A stretch of 64,000 nt of DNA from an uncultured Cohaesibacter sp. (GCF_963677725.1 NZ_OY782507.1:4234171-4298170), one strand, 5' to 3'; positions 1 through 8,962 are shown, counted from the first letter of the stretch. Program-made: numbers and translations. Notes: generated from the sequence alone by a model not told the origin.

Positions 1-9
1 AGTAGCCAT

Positions 10-333
10 ATGACGACTTTCGACAAGCGGGAAGATGCATTTGAAGCCAAATTTGCCCATGACGAGGAATTGCGCTTCAAAGCGACAGCTCGCCGAAACA
101 AATTGCTCGGTCTTTGGGCGGCTGAAAAAATGGGCCTCGATGAAGCGGCAGCAGTGGAATATGCCAAGGAAGTGGTGCGCTCTGACTTTGAAGAACCTGG
201 CGAGGAAGATGTCTATCGCAAAATCGTTGCCGACTTCTCGGAAGCCAAGGTGGATCAGTCCGAGCACCAAATTCGCCGTACAATGTCCGAGCTGATGGCT
301 GTGGCGATTGAGCAAGTGAAGACCGAAGCCTGA
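10..333 (+). CDS. DUF1476 protein, ATP synthase zeta (inhibitor) subunit
   Basis: This 107-residue acidic, helical protein matches the DUF1476 family, whose Paracoccus member is the zeta subunit that blocks rotation of the F1 ATPase in the hydrolysis direction. It opens with the typical MTTFDKREDAFEAKFAHDEE segment, has the family's central run through KLLGLWAAEKMGL, and ends near the usual length of 105-110 residues. Start ATG lies ten bases into the window, so its promoter and upstream partners cannot be seen. It is alone here: in many relatives it sits near purine genes, and purB is indeed about 2 kb away but on the other strand. Family assignment is firm; the inhibitory role is inferred from the family. 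Confidence 0.9.
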   Translation: MTTFDKREDAFEAKFAHDEELRFKATARRNKLLGLWAAEKMGLDEAAAVEYAKEVVRSDFEEPGEEDVYRKIVADFSEAKVDQSEHQIRRTMSELMAVAIEQVKTEA

Positions 334-558
334 TCGGTATGTCGTTGCCCATGCGATCATGGGTCGACTGGATGGGGCGACTGGACAAAGGTCTGTATAT
401 TTGATTTTGTGACAAGGCTGGTGCTGTGTGCATCAGCCTTTTTTTGCTCTGGTTCACCGCTTTTCTCGTTGCACTGTCTGTCCTGCCTGATTGGCTGGCC
501 CAGGCTCTGCTGTCTGACGAAGGCCCGTGACCCTTTATTTTCTCGGGGGAGGTCCATC

Positions 559-1365
559 ATGGGGGACAACAACAGCTTAATGCGGCACAGGTTAATGCGC
601 CGCACGGTCGATGCAGCGCTCAGCAAGGGCGAGCCGCTCTATTTTGGCTGGTGCGTGTTGGCCAGTCGGCAGTCGGCCGAAATTCTGGCCCAAGGGGGCT
701 TTGAGGCGGTCTTGGTCGATATGCAGCATGGGGCGATTGGCTTCTCGGACGCGCAAGAAATGACCGGGACGATTGCACATAGCGGGACAGCACCGCTTGT
801 CCGCATTCCGGTGGGCGATTTTGCGACCGCTTCCCGGGCATTGGACTTTGGTGCACAAGCTATCATCGCACCGATGATCAACACCAAGCAAGAGGCACAA
901 GCTCTGGTCAAGGCCGTGAAATATACCCCGCTCGGTGAGCGTTCCTATGGGCCGCTTCAGGCCTGCCGAACCTATGGCATTGGCAATCCGTTTGACTATG
1001 TGGCCGATGGGAATGACAGCTGTTTTGCTTTGGCGATGATCGAGACCCGTGAGGCGCTTGGCAATCTCGAAGACATTCTGGCAACCGACGGTATCGATGG
1101 CGTGTTTGTCGGTCCGGCGGATTTGTCACTGACCTTGCTGGATGGCAAGGCGGTGGATTTTGATCATGATGTGACGGTGGCTGCCCTCAAGCGAGTGGTC
1201 AATGCCGCCAAGCTTCATGGCAAATTGGCCGGTATTTATGCCACCAATCCCCACTATGCAAAATTGTTTGCCAGCTATGGGTTCCAGTTGATTGCTGTGG
1301 GGTCGGAAGCAGGTTTTCTTGCGCAAGGCATCGAACAAACCATGGCTGAATTGGCACTTGACTGA
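559..1365 (+). CDS. HpcH/HpaI family aldolase
   Basis: A 268-residue class II aldolase of the HpcH/HpaI family, which uses a divalent metal to cleave or form bonds between pyruvate-type enolates and aldehydes. Family landmarks are visible: VDMQHGAIGFSD near the N-terminus with the catalytic His, ALAMIETREAL with the metal-binding Glu, and VGPADLSLTL with the metal-binding Asp. The reading frame is open upstream to 409, but ATG at 559 has a strong ribosome site (GGGGGAGG at about 545-552) and fits the family length. The gene stands alone between the zeta subunit and a small membrane protein, so the substrate cannot be deduced from context. Confidence 0.88.
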   Translation: MGDNNSLMRHRLMRRTVDAALSKGEPLYFGWCVLASRQSAEILAQGGFEAVLVDMQHGAIGFSDAQEMTGTIAHSGTAPLVRIPVGDFATASRALDFGAQAIIAPMINTKQEAQALVKAVKYTPLGERSYGPLQACRTYGIGNPFDYVADGNDSCFALAMIETREALGNLEDILATDGIDGVFVGPADLSLTLLDGKAVDFDHDVTVAALKRVVNAAKLHGKLAGIYATNPHYAKLFASYGFQLIAVGSEAGFLAQGIEQTMAELALD

Positions 1366-1421
1366 GACAAATACACGCAGGAGAGACGCCAAAAGGCCGC
1401 AGGTTGCTTTGATATAGATCA

Positions 1422-1475
1422 GCGCGTGCAAGTAATTATGCACTCATCGTGCATATATGAATTTGGCGCGTGCAA
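1422..1475. promoter_or_regulatory. Operator-like repeat cluster
   Basis: Two direct copies of GCGCGTGCAA (1422-1431 and 1466-1475) flank an inverted repeat ATGCAC-N5-GTGCAT (1438-1454). The cluster lies about 60-110 bases before the start of the small membrane protein at 1531. It looks like a transcription factor site, but no regulator can be named. Confidence 0.3.
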
Positions 1476-1530
1476 CTGTATTTCGGGGAGCTTTTGATCG
1501 GTTGCACCCAGTTGCTTGGGAGAGACTATC

Positions 1531-1752
1531 ATGCTGAAATTGACTGTGTTGTTTTACATTATTATTGCACCGACGCTTGCGGGAATATTCGCATTGGTGC
1601 CGCTGACCATGTCTGGAACATTGGACTTTGATCCTATGTTCTTTATTGGATTTGTGGCTGCGGGCGCCATTCTGGCGCTGCCTGTATCTTGGATTGTGGC
1701 CAAGCGGGTCGATGCAGTGATTGGCAAAAAAGGACCAATGGCGACTGCCTGA
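1531..1752 (+). CDS. Small two-helix membrane protein
   Basis: A 73-residue protein with two predicted membrane helices, roughly residues 4-27 and 36-57, followed by a short charged tail (KRVDAVIGKKG). ATG 1531 is preceded by GGGAGAG, which makes it a better start than the in-frame TTG at 1516. Similar short proteins in Rhodobacterales and Rhizobiales have sometimes been labelled 'CTP synthetase', which the size and helices do not support. The function is unknown. It is monocistronic, followed at once by a strong terminator. Confidence 0.7.
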   Translation: MLKLTVLFYIIIAPTLAGIFALVPLTMSGTLDFDPMFFIGFVAAGAILALPVSWIVAKRVDAVIGKKGPMATA

Positions 1753-1770
1753 GTGGGTGTTGCATGAACG

Positions 1771-1807
1771 AAAAAAGCCTGCTCCATGTGATGGGGCAGG
1801 CTTTTTT
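1771..1807. terminator. Bidirectional intrinsic terminator
   Basis: The stem AAGCCTGCTCC / GGGGCAGGCTT has an A run on its left side and a T run on its right, so it can stop transcripts from both the small membrane gene on the plus strand and the hydrolase on the minus strand. Confidence 0.85.
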
Positions 1808-1819
1808 GTTGTATTCGAT

Positions 1820-2377
1820 CTAATCGTCCAGTTTGCTCAGGAAACCTGCAAAGGACATCATGCCTTCGGGCCATGGTCCATGGCCGCTTTCCAGATTGAT
1901 ATGCCCGGCTTCGCCTGCATCCTGAAAATGGGCGCCCCAATCTCTTGCAAGTTCCTGCGAGCGCTCATGATCGCAATAGGGATCATTGCGGCTGCCGACC
2001 ACATGGGTTGGAAAGGGCAGTGGATTTTTCGGGATTGGCACGAAGTCCCCGCCGTCAAACCCGTCAATCAACCCTACTCGGTCCCAATCGCTGGGCGCGA
2101 CCAGATAGGCGCCGGCGATTTTGCCTTTGAGATTTTCCTCGCCATGGGCCACCAGAATGCAACCGAGTGAATGAGCCACCAGAACCACCGGGCGGGTGGA
2201 TGCCTCGATTTCGGCCATCAGATTGGCCATCCAGGCGTCTCTGGATGGATTATAAACATCATCCTGTTTGACTTCGCGTGCGGTCGGCATCTTGTCGCGC
2301 CAACGCAGCAGCCAGTGGCCCGGCAACGTGTCGCCATAGCCCGGGATCAGCAAAATGTCGGTTTGGGAAATTTTCAT
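1820..2377 (-). CDS. RBBP9/YdeN family alpha/beta hydrolase
   Basis: A 185-residue serine hydrolase of the RBBP9/YdeN family (small alpha/beta hydrolases without a lid). The nucleophile motif is VLVAHSLGCILVAH, with Ser in the GxSxG-like AHSLG. The acid lies in the GSRNDPYC loop and the histidine near the C-terminus in GHINLESGHGPWPEG, a hallmark of this family. ATG 2377 (MKISQTDILLIPGYGD) was chosen because it begins right before the first beta strand; the frame is open a little further upstream. It stands alone, convergent with the small membrane gene. Natural substrates of the family are poorly known. Confidence 0.87.
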   Translation of the reverse strand: MKISQTDILLIPGYGDTLPGHWLLRWRDKMPTAREVKQDDVYNPSRDAWMANLMAEIEASTRPVVLVAHSLGCILVAHGEENLKGKIAGAYLVAPSDWDRVGLIDGFDGGDFVPIPKNPLPFPTHVVGSRNDPYCDHERSQELARDWGAHFQDAGEAGHINLESGHGPWPEGMMSFAGFLSKLDD

Positions 2378-2442
2378 CGTGCGGTCCTGCCGGTTTGAAT
2401 GGGCGCCTGCGTCAACACCAAACAAGGCGTGCAAGGGTAAAT

Positions 2443-2470
2443 GACAAGCCGGAGAAAAGACCGGCTTGTC
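2443..2470 (-). terminator. Stem-loop downstream of purB
   Basis: A perfect ten-base-pair stem GACAAGCCGG / CCGGCTTGTC with an 8-base loop lies 17 bases past the purB stop. The following bases on the minus strand (ATTTACC) give only a weak U tract, so termination may be partial. Confidence 0.55.
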
Positions 2471-2486
2471 GTCGTGGCTGTCTTGC

Positions 2487-3818
2487 TTACTCGCTGTCGC
2501 CGAAGACGCGCTTGAAAATCACGTCGACATTCTTGGTATGGTAACCAAGGTCGAAGCGGCTGCGGATTTCGTCTTCCGAAAGATAGCCGCGGACATCTTC
2601 ATCGGCCAGCAGTTCGGTGAGGAAGTCAACGCCAGCGGAACCGGAAACCTGATAGCTGTCCCAGACCTTCATGGCGTTGCGCTGGACCAGACGATAGGCA
2701 TCTTCGCGCGACGAGCCAGCCTGTGTCAGGGCCAGCAGGATGCGCTGGGAATGAACCAGACCACCAAGGCGATCCATGTTGCCGATCATCCGTTCCGGAT
2801 AGACCATCAGCTTGTCGATGACGCTGGTCAGGCGGGCCAGGGCAAAGTCGAGGGTAATTGTGGCATCCGGGCCGATCATCCGTTCAACAGACGAGTGGGA
2901 GATGTCCCGCTCATGCCACAGGGCGACATTTTCCATGGCTGGCAGAGCAAAGCCACGCACGATGCGGGCAAGACCTGTGAGGTTTTCGGTCAGCACAGGG
3001 TTGCGCTTGTGCGGCATGGCAGAGGAGCCTTTTTGGCCCTTGGAGAAGAATTCTTCGGCTTCGAGCACTTCGGTGCGCTGCAAATGGCGCACTTCGGTGG
3101 CAACCCGCTCGATGGAGGAGGCAATGACGCCCAGCGTTGCGAAGAATTGCGCATGACGGTCGCGCGGGATGACCTGAGTGGAGACGGGCTCGGGTTTCAG
3201 GCCCATGGCATCGGCCACATGCTCTTCGACTGCCGGGTCAATGTTAGCGAAGGTGCCGACAGCACCGGAAATGGCGCAGGTGGCGATTTCTTCGCGCGCT
3301 GCCAGCAAGCGGGTCTTGCAGCGGTCAAATTCGGCATAGGCTTCGGCCATCTTGAGACCGAAGGTCACTGGCTCGGCATGGATGCCGTGGGACCGGCCGA
3401 TGCAGACGGTGTCTTTATGCTCCATGGCGCGGCGCTTCAGAGCCACCAGCAGGGCGTCAATGTCAGCCAGCAGAAGGTCTGCGGCGCGGGTCAACTGGAC
3501 GTTGAAGCAGGTGTCGAGCACGTCAGAGGAGGTCATGCCCTGATGCACGAACCGGGCGTCATCGCCAACGATTTCTGCCAGATGGGTCAGAAAGGCAATA
3601 ACGTCATGCTTGGTTTCGCGTTCGATTTCATCGATCCGGTCGATGTCGAATGTCGCAGCACCGCCTTTTTCCCAGATGGTTTTGGCTGCTGACTGTGGGA
3701 TCACACCGAGTTTCGCCAAAGCGTCACAGGCATGGGCTTCGATTTCAAACCAGATGCGGAATTTGGTTTCTGGTGACCAGATGTCGACCATTTCAGGGCG
3801 GGAATAACGAGGGATCAT
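2487..3818 (-). CDS. purB: Adenylosuccinate lyase
   Basis: PurB cleaves SAICAR to AICAR and adenylosuccinate to AMP in purine synthesis. The 443-residue protein starts with MIPRYSRPEMVDIWSPETKF, the standard opening of alphaproteobacterial PurB. The lyase-superfamily signature is present as GSSAMPHKRNP, whose Ser is the catalytic base. The substrate-binding segments SHGIHAEPVTFGLKMAEAY and TSSDVLDT are intact. ATG 3818 was preferred over an in-frame start seven codons earlier on this homology. rpe lies upstream on the same strand with a gap of about 70 bases, so co-transcription is likely. Confidence 0.97.
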   Translation of the reverse strand: MIPRYSRPEMVDIWSPETKFRIWFEIEAHACDALAKLGVIPQSAAKTIWEKGGAATFDIDRIDEIERETKHDVIAFLTHLAEIVGDDARFVHQGMTSSDVLDTCFNVQLTRAADLLLADIDALLVALKRRAMEHKDTVCIGRSHGIHAEPVTFGLKMAEAYAEFDRCKTRLLAAREEIATCAISGAVGTFANIDPAVEEHVADAMGLKPEPVSTQVIPRDRHAQFFATLGVIASSIERVATEVRHLQRTEVLEAEEFFSKGQKGSSAMPHKRNPVLTENLTGLARIVRGFALPAMENVALWHERDISHSSVERMIGPDATITLDFALARLTSVIDKLMVYPERMIGNMDRLGGLVHSQRILLALTQAGSSREDAYRLVQRNAMKVWDSYQVSGSAGVDFLTELLADEDVRGYLSEDEIRSRFDLGYHTKNVDVIFKRVFGDSE

Positions 3819-3885
3819 TAGTGAACCTGTCTTTAGCAAGTGAGAGGAAAGGGTGGCACCAAAACCGGGCCGCCCTGAAAGAGAA

Positions 3886-4563
3886 TTACTTTTGCGCCTT
3901 TTCAGCCGCTTCGCGGATGCGGGCGATCATATCGCGATAGCCCTCAACGGAGCCGGTCTTGAAGATGGCCGATCCGGCAACAAGCACGTTGGCACCGGCT
4001 TCCACGACGAGCGGGGCTGTGTCAACCGAAACGCCGCCATCGATCTGGATGTCGATATCACGGTCGCCAATCATGGTCTTGACGCGGCGGACCTTGTCGA
4101 TGACGGACGGAATGAGGCTCTGGCCACCAAAACCGGGATTGACGGTCATGAGAAGCACAAGATCCAGGCGATCCAGCACATATTCGATGACGCTTTCGGG
4201 GGTGGCTGGGTTGAGCGAGACACCGGCTTTCTTGCCCAGCGCCTTGATGGCCTGCAACGAGCGGTCAAGATGGGGGCCTGCTTCTGCATGCACGGTGATC
4301 AGGTCAGAGCCTGCCGTGGCGAAATCTTCCAAATACGGGTCGCACGGGGCGATCATCAGATGGGTGTCAATAACCTTGTCGGTATAGGGACGGATGGCCT
4401 TGACCACATGAGAGCCGAAAGTGATGTTTGGCACGAAATGACCGTCCATGACGTCAACGTGGACCCAGTCGCAGCCAGCGTCGTCGATGGCTTTGACCTC
4501 TTCGCCAAAGCGGGCGAAATCGGAGGCGAGAATGGATGGGGCGATCTGAATGGGGCGTGCCAT
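3886..4563 (-). CDS. rpe: Ribulose-phosphate 3-epimerase
   Basis: Rpe interconverts ribulose 5-phosphate and xylulose 5-phosphate in the pentose phosphate and Calvin pathways. The 225-residue TIM barrel shows [17 protein letters not shown] at the N-terminus, [16 protein letters not shown] with metal-binding His and Asp, [13 protein letters not shown], and IQIDGGV with the second catalytic Asp. [12 protein letters not shown] forms the phosphate-binding loop. Start ATG 4563 gives [10 protein letters not shown], which matches family members. Likely first gene of an rpe-purB transcript. Confidence 0.96.
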   Translation of the reverse strand: MARPIQIAPSILASDFARFGEEVKAIDDAGCDWVHVDVMDGHFVPNITFGSHVVKAIRPYTDKVIDTHLMIAPCDPYLEDFATAGSDLITVHAEAGPHLDRSLQAIKALGKKAGVSLNPATPESVIEYVLDRLDLVLLMTVNPGFGGQSLIPSVIDKVRRVKTMIGDRDIDIQIDGGVSVDTAPLVVEAGANVLVAGSAIFKTGSVEGYRDMIARIREAAEKAQK

Positions 4564-4915
4564 GGCCTGCTGTCCTGTCTGTCTGACATCAAAGTAGAGT
4601 GTTGTTGATGCGCCTAGCATATGGGGCTTGGTTGAGCAAGAAGGGAAGGCCTTGTCTTTGTTGCTTATGTTGCCAAAAAGTTATCTGTATGCGCACCATA
4701 TGCGATCAATCTCGCGCTTTCAAGATTTGACACTGAAATTCACAATGGCAATTTTGGATATTGGATACTTTTGATCTGGACCTGATCCAGTCCCCGTGAC
4801 ACACTTGCCTATATTCTTTCGTCTGGTGCGCCAGGGCGGACCCGCTAGGGAATCCGGAAGCGCGCAGACTTTCCATTTTAGATCAGCGCTGGCCAGCCGT
4901 ATCAGGAGAGTAGCC
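4564..4915. other. Divergent intergenic region rpe / dadA-like
   Basis: This 350-base spacer must hold promoters for both flanking genes. I see a tandem TTGGATA TTGGATA (4754-4767) and an inverted repeat CTGGA-N5-TCCAG (4776-4790), either of which could bind a regulator such as the neighbouring Lrp protein. There is no convincing gene in it. Confidence 0.4.
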
Positions 4916-6169
4916 ATGAATCCGATGAATCATGATGTGATTGTTTTGGGTGCCGGGATTGTGGGCGTGAGTACGGCGTTGCATCTTCAGGAAGGCGGGC
5001 TGAAAGTGGCTTTGGTGGATCGTCGGGAGCCGGGCGAGGAAACCTCCCATGGCAATGCCGGGATCATCGAAAAAGACGGCATGGTGCCGCTAACCATTCC
5101 CAGCAAGCCGACCGAAATTCTGAAATTTGCCTCCAACCGGATGATCCACATGCATTATCATCCGACCTTTATGCCTCAGCTCACAGGCTGGCTTTATCGC
5201 ATGTGGCTGTTGTCGAACCCGGCGGGGATTGATCGGTATGCGCGCGGTGTACAGCCCTTGCGGCAACGATCTGCCGATGAGCATGCCTATTTTGCCGGTC
5301 CGGCCGAGATTACCAACCAGTTCCGCCATACGGGCTGGATTCACCTCTATCACAGTGCCAAGAGTTTTGCGGGCACGGTTGCCGCGCGCGGCTATGCGGA
5401 TGAGTTCGGTGTCGAGTATGATGTGTTGGATCAAGGTGGCCTTGAAGCTTTGGAACCGGATGTGGACTTTGGCAGCGATGACCATGGCATCTTTTGGAAA
5501 GGCTGTGTCAATGTCAGCTCTCCCATGGCCGTGACAAAGGCCTATGGGCAGTTATTCGTCAAGCGAGGCGGGGACTTTTACACTGGCGACGCCCAGACAC
5601 TGGAGCAGATTGGCGATGCCTGGCAGGTGCAATGCGCCCATGGGGTACTAACCGCCCCCAAGGTGGTGGTGGCGCTGGGGCCGTGGAGCCTCGATCTGGT
5701 CAAGCCAATGGGCTACCAGTTCCCGCTGGCGGTCAAGCGTGGCTATCATCAGCATTTTGAAAGCAGCAAAGGGGCGGTGCTTAATCGGCCGATCGTCGAT
5801 GAGGATGTAGGCTTTCTGATAACGCCGACCGAGCGCGGCATCCGGCTGACATCAGGGATAGAATTTGCCAATCGCGACGCGCGCAAGACGCCGACGCAGA
5901 TTTACCGGGCTGCGGATCATGCGCGGCATTTGTTCCCACTTGGCAAACCGGTGGATGACGAACCCTGGATGGGATCGCGGCCCTGTTTTCCCGATTCCCT
6001 GCCGCTGATTGAAAAGGCCGACAAGCATGATGGTCTCTATTTCAACTTCGGTCATGGCCATATGGGCTTTGCGACCGGTCCGGTGACCGGCCGGATGATG
6101 GCCGATTTGGTGCTGGGCAGAAAGGATGGTCTGGATCGGACCGCTTTTTCCAGCAAGCGCTTCAAGTGA
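4916..6169 (+). CDS. FAD-dependent D-amino acid dehydrogenase-like oxidoreductase
   Basis: A 417-residue DAO-superfamily flavoprotein related to DadA. The N-terminal FAD fold is VIVLGAGIVGVSTALHLQEG with a GxGxxG motif, followed by DRREPGEETSHGNAGII, the DadA-like Ser/Asn flavin contact. The C-terminal FAD segment is NFGHGHMGFATGPVTGR. Start ATG 4916 is preceded by AGGAGAG; the frame runs further upstream but lacks a ribosome site. It ends seven bases before a convergent Lrp/AsnC regulator, echoing the dad/Lrp partnership. The likely role is oxidation of a D-amino acid or hydroxyproline isomer feeding electrons to the respiratory chain; the substrate is inferred. Confidence 0.88.
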   Translation: MNPMNHDVIVLGAGIVGVSTALHLQEGGLKVALVDRREPGEETSHGNAGIIEKDGMVPLTIPSKPTEILKFASNRMIHMHYHPTFMPQLTGWLYRMWLLSNPAGIDRYARGVQPLRQRSADEHAYFAGPAEITNQFRHTGWIHLYHSAKSFAGTVAARGYADEFGVEYDVLDQGGLEALEPDVDFGSDDHGIFWKGCVNVSSPMAVTKAYGQLFVKRGGDFYTGDAQTLEQIGDAWQVQCAHGVLTAPKVVVALGPWSLDLVKPMGYQFPLAVKRGYHQHFESSKGAVLNRPIVDEDVGFLITPTERGIRLTSGIEFANRDARKTPTQIYRAADHARHLFPLGKPVDDEPWMGSRPCFPDSLPLIEKADKHDGLYFNFGHGHMGFATGPVTGRMMADLVLGRKDGLDRTAFSSKRFK

Positions 6170-6175
6170 GCGGGA

Positions 6176-6649
6176 TCACTCACTGAGCGGCAGAGACGCG
6201 GTTTCCTTGACGGTCGAGACGACGATGCGTGATTGCACGTCTGAGACGAGCTCTGAATTCAGCAGCTTGTAGCAAAGGAAATTGTCGTAAGCCTTGATGT
6301 CTTCGGTCACCACTTTGACCAGATAGTCCACTGCGCCGGTGATGCGTTCGCAGGCAACAACTTCGGGCCAGAGGGCAACGAGCTTGTCGAACTCTTCCAT
6401 ATTCTTGCGGCTGGGCACGGTGAGCTTGACGAAGGCATAGGATACAAAACCAAGACCGACGGATTCGCGGTCGATGATGGCGGTCACCTGCTTGAGGACG
6501 CCGGTTTCTTTCAGTTTTTTGATTCTGCGCCAGCATGGCGTCTGGGACATGCCGGCAAGCTTGGCGATTTCGGCGATGGATAGGGAGGCATCATTCTGCA
6601 AAACCTTGAGTATCCGAATATCACCAGAATCGAGTGTCAATTTTTCCAT
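6176..6649 (-). CDS. Lrp/AsnC family transcriptional regulator
   Basis: A 157-residue regulator with an N-terminal AsnC winged helix (LDSGDIRILKVLQNDASLSI then LAGMSQTPCWRRIKKLKETG) and a C-terminal RAM effector domain (residues about 70-150, including ERITGAVDYLVKVVTEDIKAYDNF). Proteins of this type form octamers and sense amino acids. It lies convergent to the DadA-like gene and downstream of the P1 peptidase and DMT exporter on the same strand. Control of amino-acid genes nearby is a reasonable inference, but I see no proven binding site. Confidence 0.92.
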   Translation of the reverse strand: MEKLTLDSGDIRILKVLQNDASLSIAEIAKLAGMSQTPCWRRIKKLKETGVLKQVTAIIDRESVGLGFVSYAFVKLTVPSRKNMEEFDKLVALWPEVVACERITGAVDYLVKVVTEDIKAYDNFLCYKLLNSELVSDVQSRIVVSTVKETASLPLSE

Positions 6650-6868
6650 ATTTCACTCTCTTGGGAAGAATTTATTCGAACGCTACAAAGAATCTAGGGG
6701 TTTGTATATATTAAATTCCGCAAAAAGTGCGTCCTTGCCGGAATTTTATGATTTCATTTGCCGGTGATTGTGAAAGAAATGAGGGTAAAGGGGCGCTAAA
6801 CGGTTCATTCTTTCTCTCTCTCTCCCTCCCGATGATGCTTGGCGTGGATGCAAAGGGTGTGACTGTGA

Positions 6869-7915
6869 TCAAGCTTCGCCATATTTGTCTTGCCAGCTGG
6901 GGAACAGGTCGCCGTCCGCGCTTGTCGCGGCATAAACCCCTCTGGCCACGGCACGGGCCATGACGGAGGCGGCGCGGGCACCCAGCGTGATAAAGGCGTT
7001 CTCGGTTGCCGGTAGCGGCTTTTTGCCATTGGAGAGGCCGAAGATCATGTCACCGTCCAGGGGCGTGTGAGAGGGCCAGAGCGCACGGGCGAACCCGTCA
7101 TGGGCCATGATGGCCAGGCGCTTGGCCTGAGCCTTGGTCAGTGCCGCATCGGTGGCGATGATGCCGATGGTGGTGTTGCCGCCCGGTTGGGCCATGTTTG
7201 GCGCGTCAGAGCCATCTGGGGTGATGCCAGCGCGCATGGCGTCCCCTTTGGTGAAGGGGGCATGCATGTCTTTAGTGAGCCGTTCTGGGAGGCCTGCTCC
7301 GCCAAACTCATCGCCCTTCTCGAAGGGAGCTGCCCAAAAATGGCGACTGTCGCCCATGGTGGCGCGACCAAGGGCATTCACGGCGACGAGCGCTGCGACC
7401 CTGATGCCATGATCATCTTCGTCCGAGGCCGAGCCCAGACCGCCTTTGAGACCGGCTGTCAGTGCGCCGTTGCCAGCACCGATCGTGCCAATCTCGAAAT
7501 GGTCGCTGGCGGTTTCTGCCGCTTGCCAGCCCATGTCCCAATAGGGGCTTTGGCGTCCCCAATCCTTGTCGCCGCCATTGATCAGGTCAAACAGGATGGC
7601 TGCCGGGACAATTGGCACATTAACGGGACCGACGGCAAATCCGCGGCCCTGTTGCCTTAACCAGCCTTGCATGCCACCAGCTGCATCAAGGCCGAAGGCC
7701 GAGCCGCCGGACAGAACCAATCCATCAACCGCCTCGACCGTCTGATCCGGATTGAGCAAATCGGTGTCGCGGGTGCCTGGAGCGCCGCCCATGACCGCGC
7801 AGGAGGCCACCATCGGCCATTCGCACAGCAAGGCGGTCGTGCCGGATTTCAGCTTGGTATCGGTGGCATTTCCGATCAGGATGCCTTCAATATCGGTGAT
7901 CAGATTTTGCATCAT
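6869..7915 (-). CDS. P1 family peptidase (DmpA/BapA-type aminopeptidase)
   Basis: A 348-residue N-terminal-nucleophile peptidase of MEROPS family P1, which includes L-aminopeptidase/D-esterase DmpA and the beta-peptidyl aminopeptidases. The self-cleavage site is visible as GGNTTIGIIATDA, where the chain would split between Asn247 and Thr248 to leave Thr as nucleophile. Characterised members use Ser at this place; Thr is seen in part of the family. The LVLSGGSAFGLDAAGGM segment is also conserved. Its stop is not separated from the DMT exporter by more than one base, so the two form an operon. A role in handling D- or beta-amino acid peptides is inferred. Confidence 0.92.
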   Translation of the reverse strand: MMQNLITDIEGILIGNATDTKLKSGTTALLCEWPMVASCAVMGGAPGTRDTDLLNPDQTVEAVDGLVLSGGSAFGLDAAGGMQGWLRQQGRGFAVGPVNVPIVPAAILFDLINGGDKDWGRQSPYWDMGWQAAETASDHFEIGTIGAGNGALTAGLKGGLGSASDEDDHGIRVAALVAVNALGRATMGDSRHFWAAPFEKGDEFGGAGLPERLTKDMHAPFTKGDAMRAGITPDGSDAPNMAQPGGNTTIGIIATDAALTKAQAKRLAIMAHDGFARALWPSHTPLDGDMIFGLSNGKKPLPATENAFITLGARAASVMARAVARGVYAATSADGDLFPSWQDKYGEA

Positions 7916-7916
7916 G

Positions 7917-8834
7917 TCAGTCCTTCAAGGAGGCGGGTTTGAGGCCAATACCGAGCGAGGCCAAGACGGCCATCAGTCCGGCGATTTGCACTATAGAAAG
8001 ATGTTCGCCCAGAACAAAGACGGCGATTAGCATGGCGGTGACCGGGACGAGGGCTGTGAAAAGGGCGCTGGTGGAGGCGGGAATGGTTTTGATGCCGATA
8101 CACCAGAGATAGAAGGACAGGACGCTGGCGGTGAGAATGTAATAAAGGCTGATCAGCCAGAAATGCCAATCGGCATCGGGCAGAAGCCAGCCGCCGTCTT
8201 GCAGCATCACTATTGGGAGGGTGATGGGGATGGCCAGCAGATGGACGATCATGGTCAGGGTCCATGGGGGAATGCGAGCGGCATAGCGGCGGGTCAGGAT
8301 GGCAAAGACGGCCTCTGACGTGACGCCAGCGAGAATGAAGCCATTGCCGATCAGGGTGGATATCCAGCTGTGGGTCGGCGTGAGACCTGTCTCATGCGCG
8401 CCGTGTGGGGTCGCGAGATTGAGGCAGGCAATACCAAACACCGCCAGAGAGACAGACACGGCTTTTTGCCGCGAGATCACTTCCTTGAGAATGAGCCAAC
8501 TGAGAAGGGCAATAATCGCAGGCAAAGCCGAGGCGATGATGCCTGCATTGATGGCAGAGGTATATTGAATGCCGATCAGCATCAGGGTGGTGAAGCCGAC
8601 GACACCGAACAGCGACAAAAGACAGATTTCTCCCCAAGCTCGCAGCGGCAGGGCCTTGAGGCTCTGCCAGCCATGGCGTTCTGTCATGGCCAACGGCACC
8701 AGACACAGGCTTGCCAGCACGAAGCGCAGCATCGCAAAGGAGGCTGGCGTCATTTCGGTGATGATGATTTTTCCCAGAGCCACATTGATGCCTGTCAACA
8801 TCATGGCAGCCGCGAGGGCGAGATAGGCGATCAT
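7917..8834 (-). CDS. EamA/DMT family transporter
   Basis: A 305-residue membrane protein with ten predicted helices in two EamA repeats, typical of drug/metabolite exporters such as RhtA and YdcZ-like amino acid exporters. ATG 8834 (MIAYLALAAAMMLTGINVAL) has AAGGGG at a good spacing and is preferred to a TTG five codons earlier. The second repeat begins near LIGNGFILAGVTSEAVFAIL. It is one base upstream of the P1 peptidase, which suggests removal of a product released by that enzyme. The transported compound is unknown. Confidence 0.88.
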   Translation of the reverse strand: MIAYLALAAAMMLTGINVALGKIIITEMTPASFAMLRFVLASLCLVPLAMTERHGWQSLKALPLRAWGEICLLSLFGVVGFTTLMLIGIQYTSAINAGIIASALPAIIALLSWLILKEVISRQKAVSVSLAVFGIACLNLATPHGAHETGLTPTHSWISTLIGNGFILAGVTSEAVFAILTRRYAARIPPWTLTMIVHLLAIPITLPIVMLQDGGWLLPDADWHFWLISLYYILTASVLSFYLWCIGIKTIPASTSALFTALVPVTAMLIAVFVLGEHLSIVQIAGLMAVLASLGIGLKPASLKD

Positions 8835-8877
8835 GGTGCCCCTTGGCAATTGTCTCTTGGAATGGGGAGGAGGGGAT

Positions 8878-8912
8878 AAAAAAGGCCCCCGACGCGCAAT
8901 GTCCGGGAGCCT
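8878..8912 (-). terminator. Intrinsic terminator of livJ-like gene
   Basis: On the minus strand a stem GGCTCCCGGAC / GTCGGGGGCC is followed by a run of six T. It separates the binding-protein gene from the DMT exporter, whose own promoter must lie in the 45 bases beyond or overlap the stem. Confidence 0.85.
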
Positions 8913-8962
8913 TCGTGGCGGTCAACTAGAAAGTCGGGATATCAGCAAGGCTGATCAACCGA

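Noticed and set aside
2466..3692. Long open frame (408 codons) on the plus strand opposite purB
   Set aside because: It is a shadow of purB: no ribosome site, composition set by the codons on the other strand, and purB is unmistakable.
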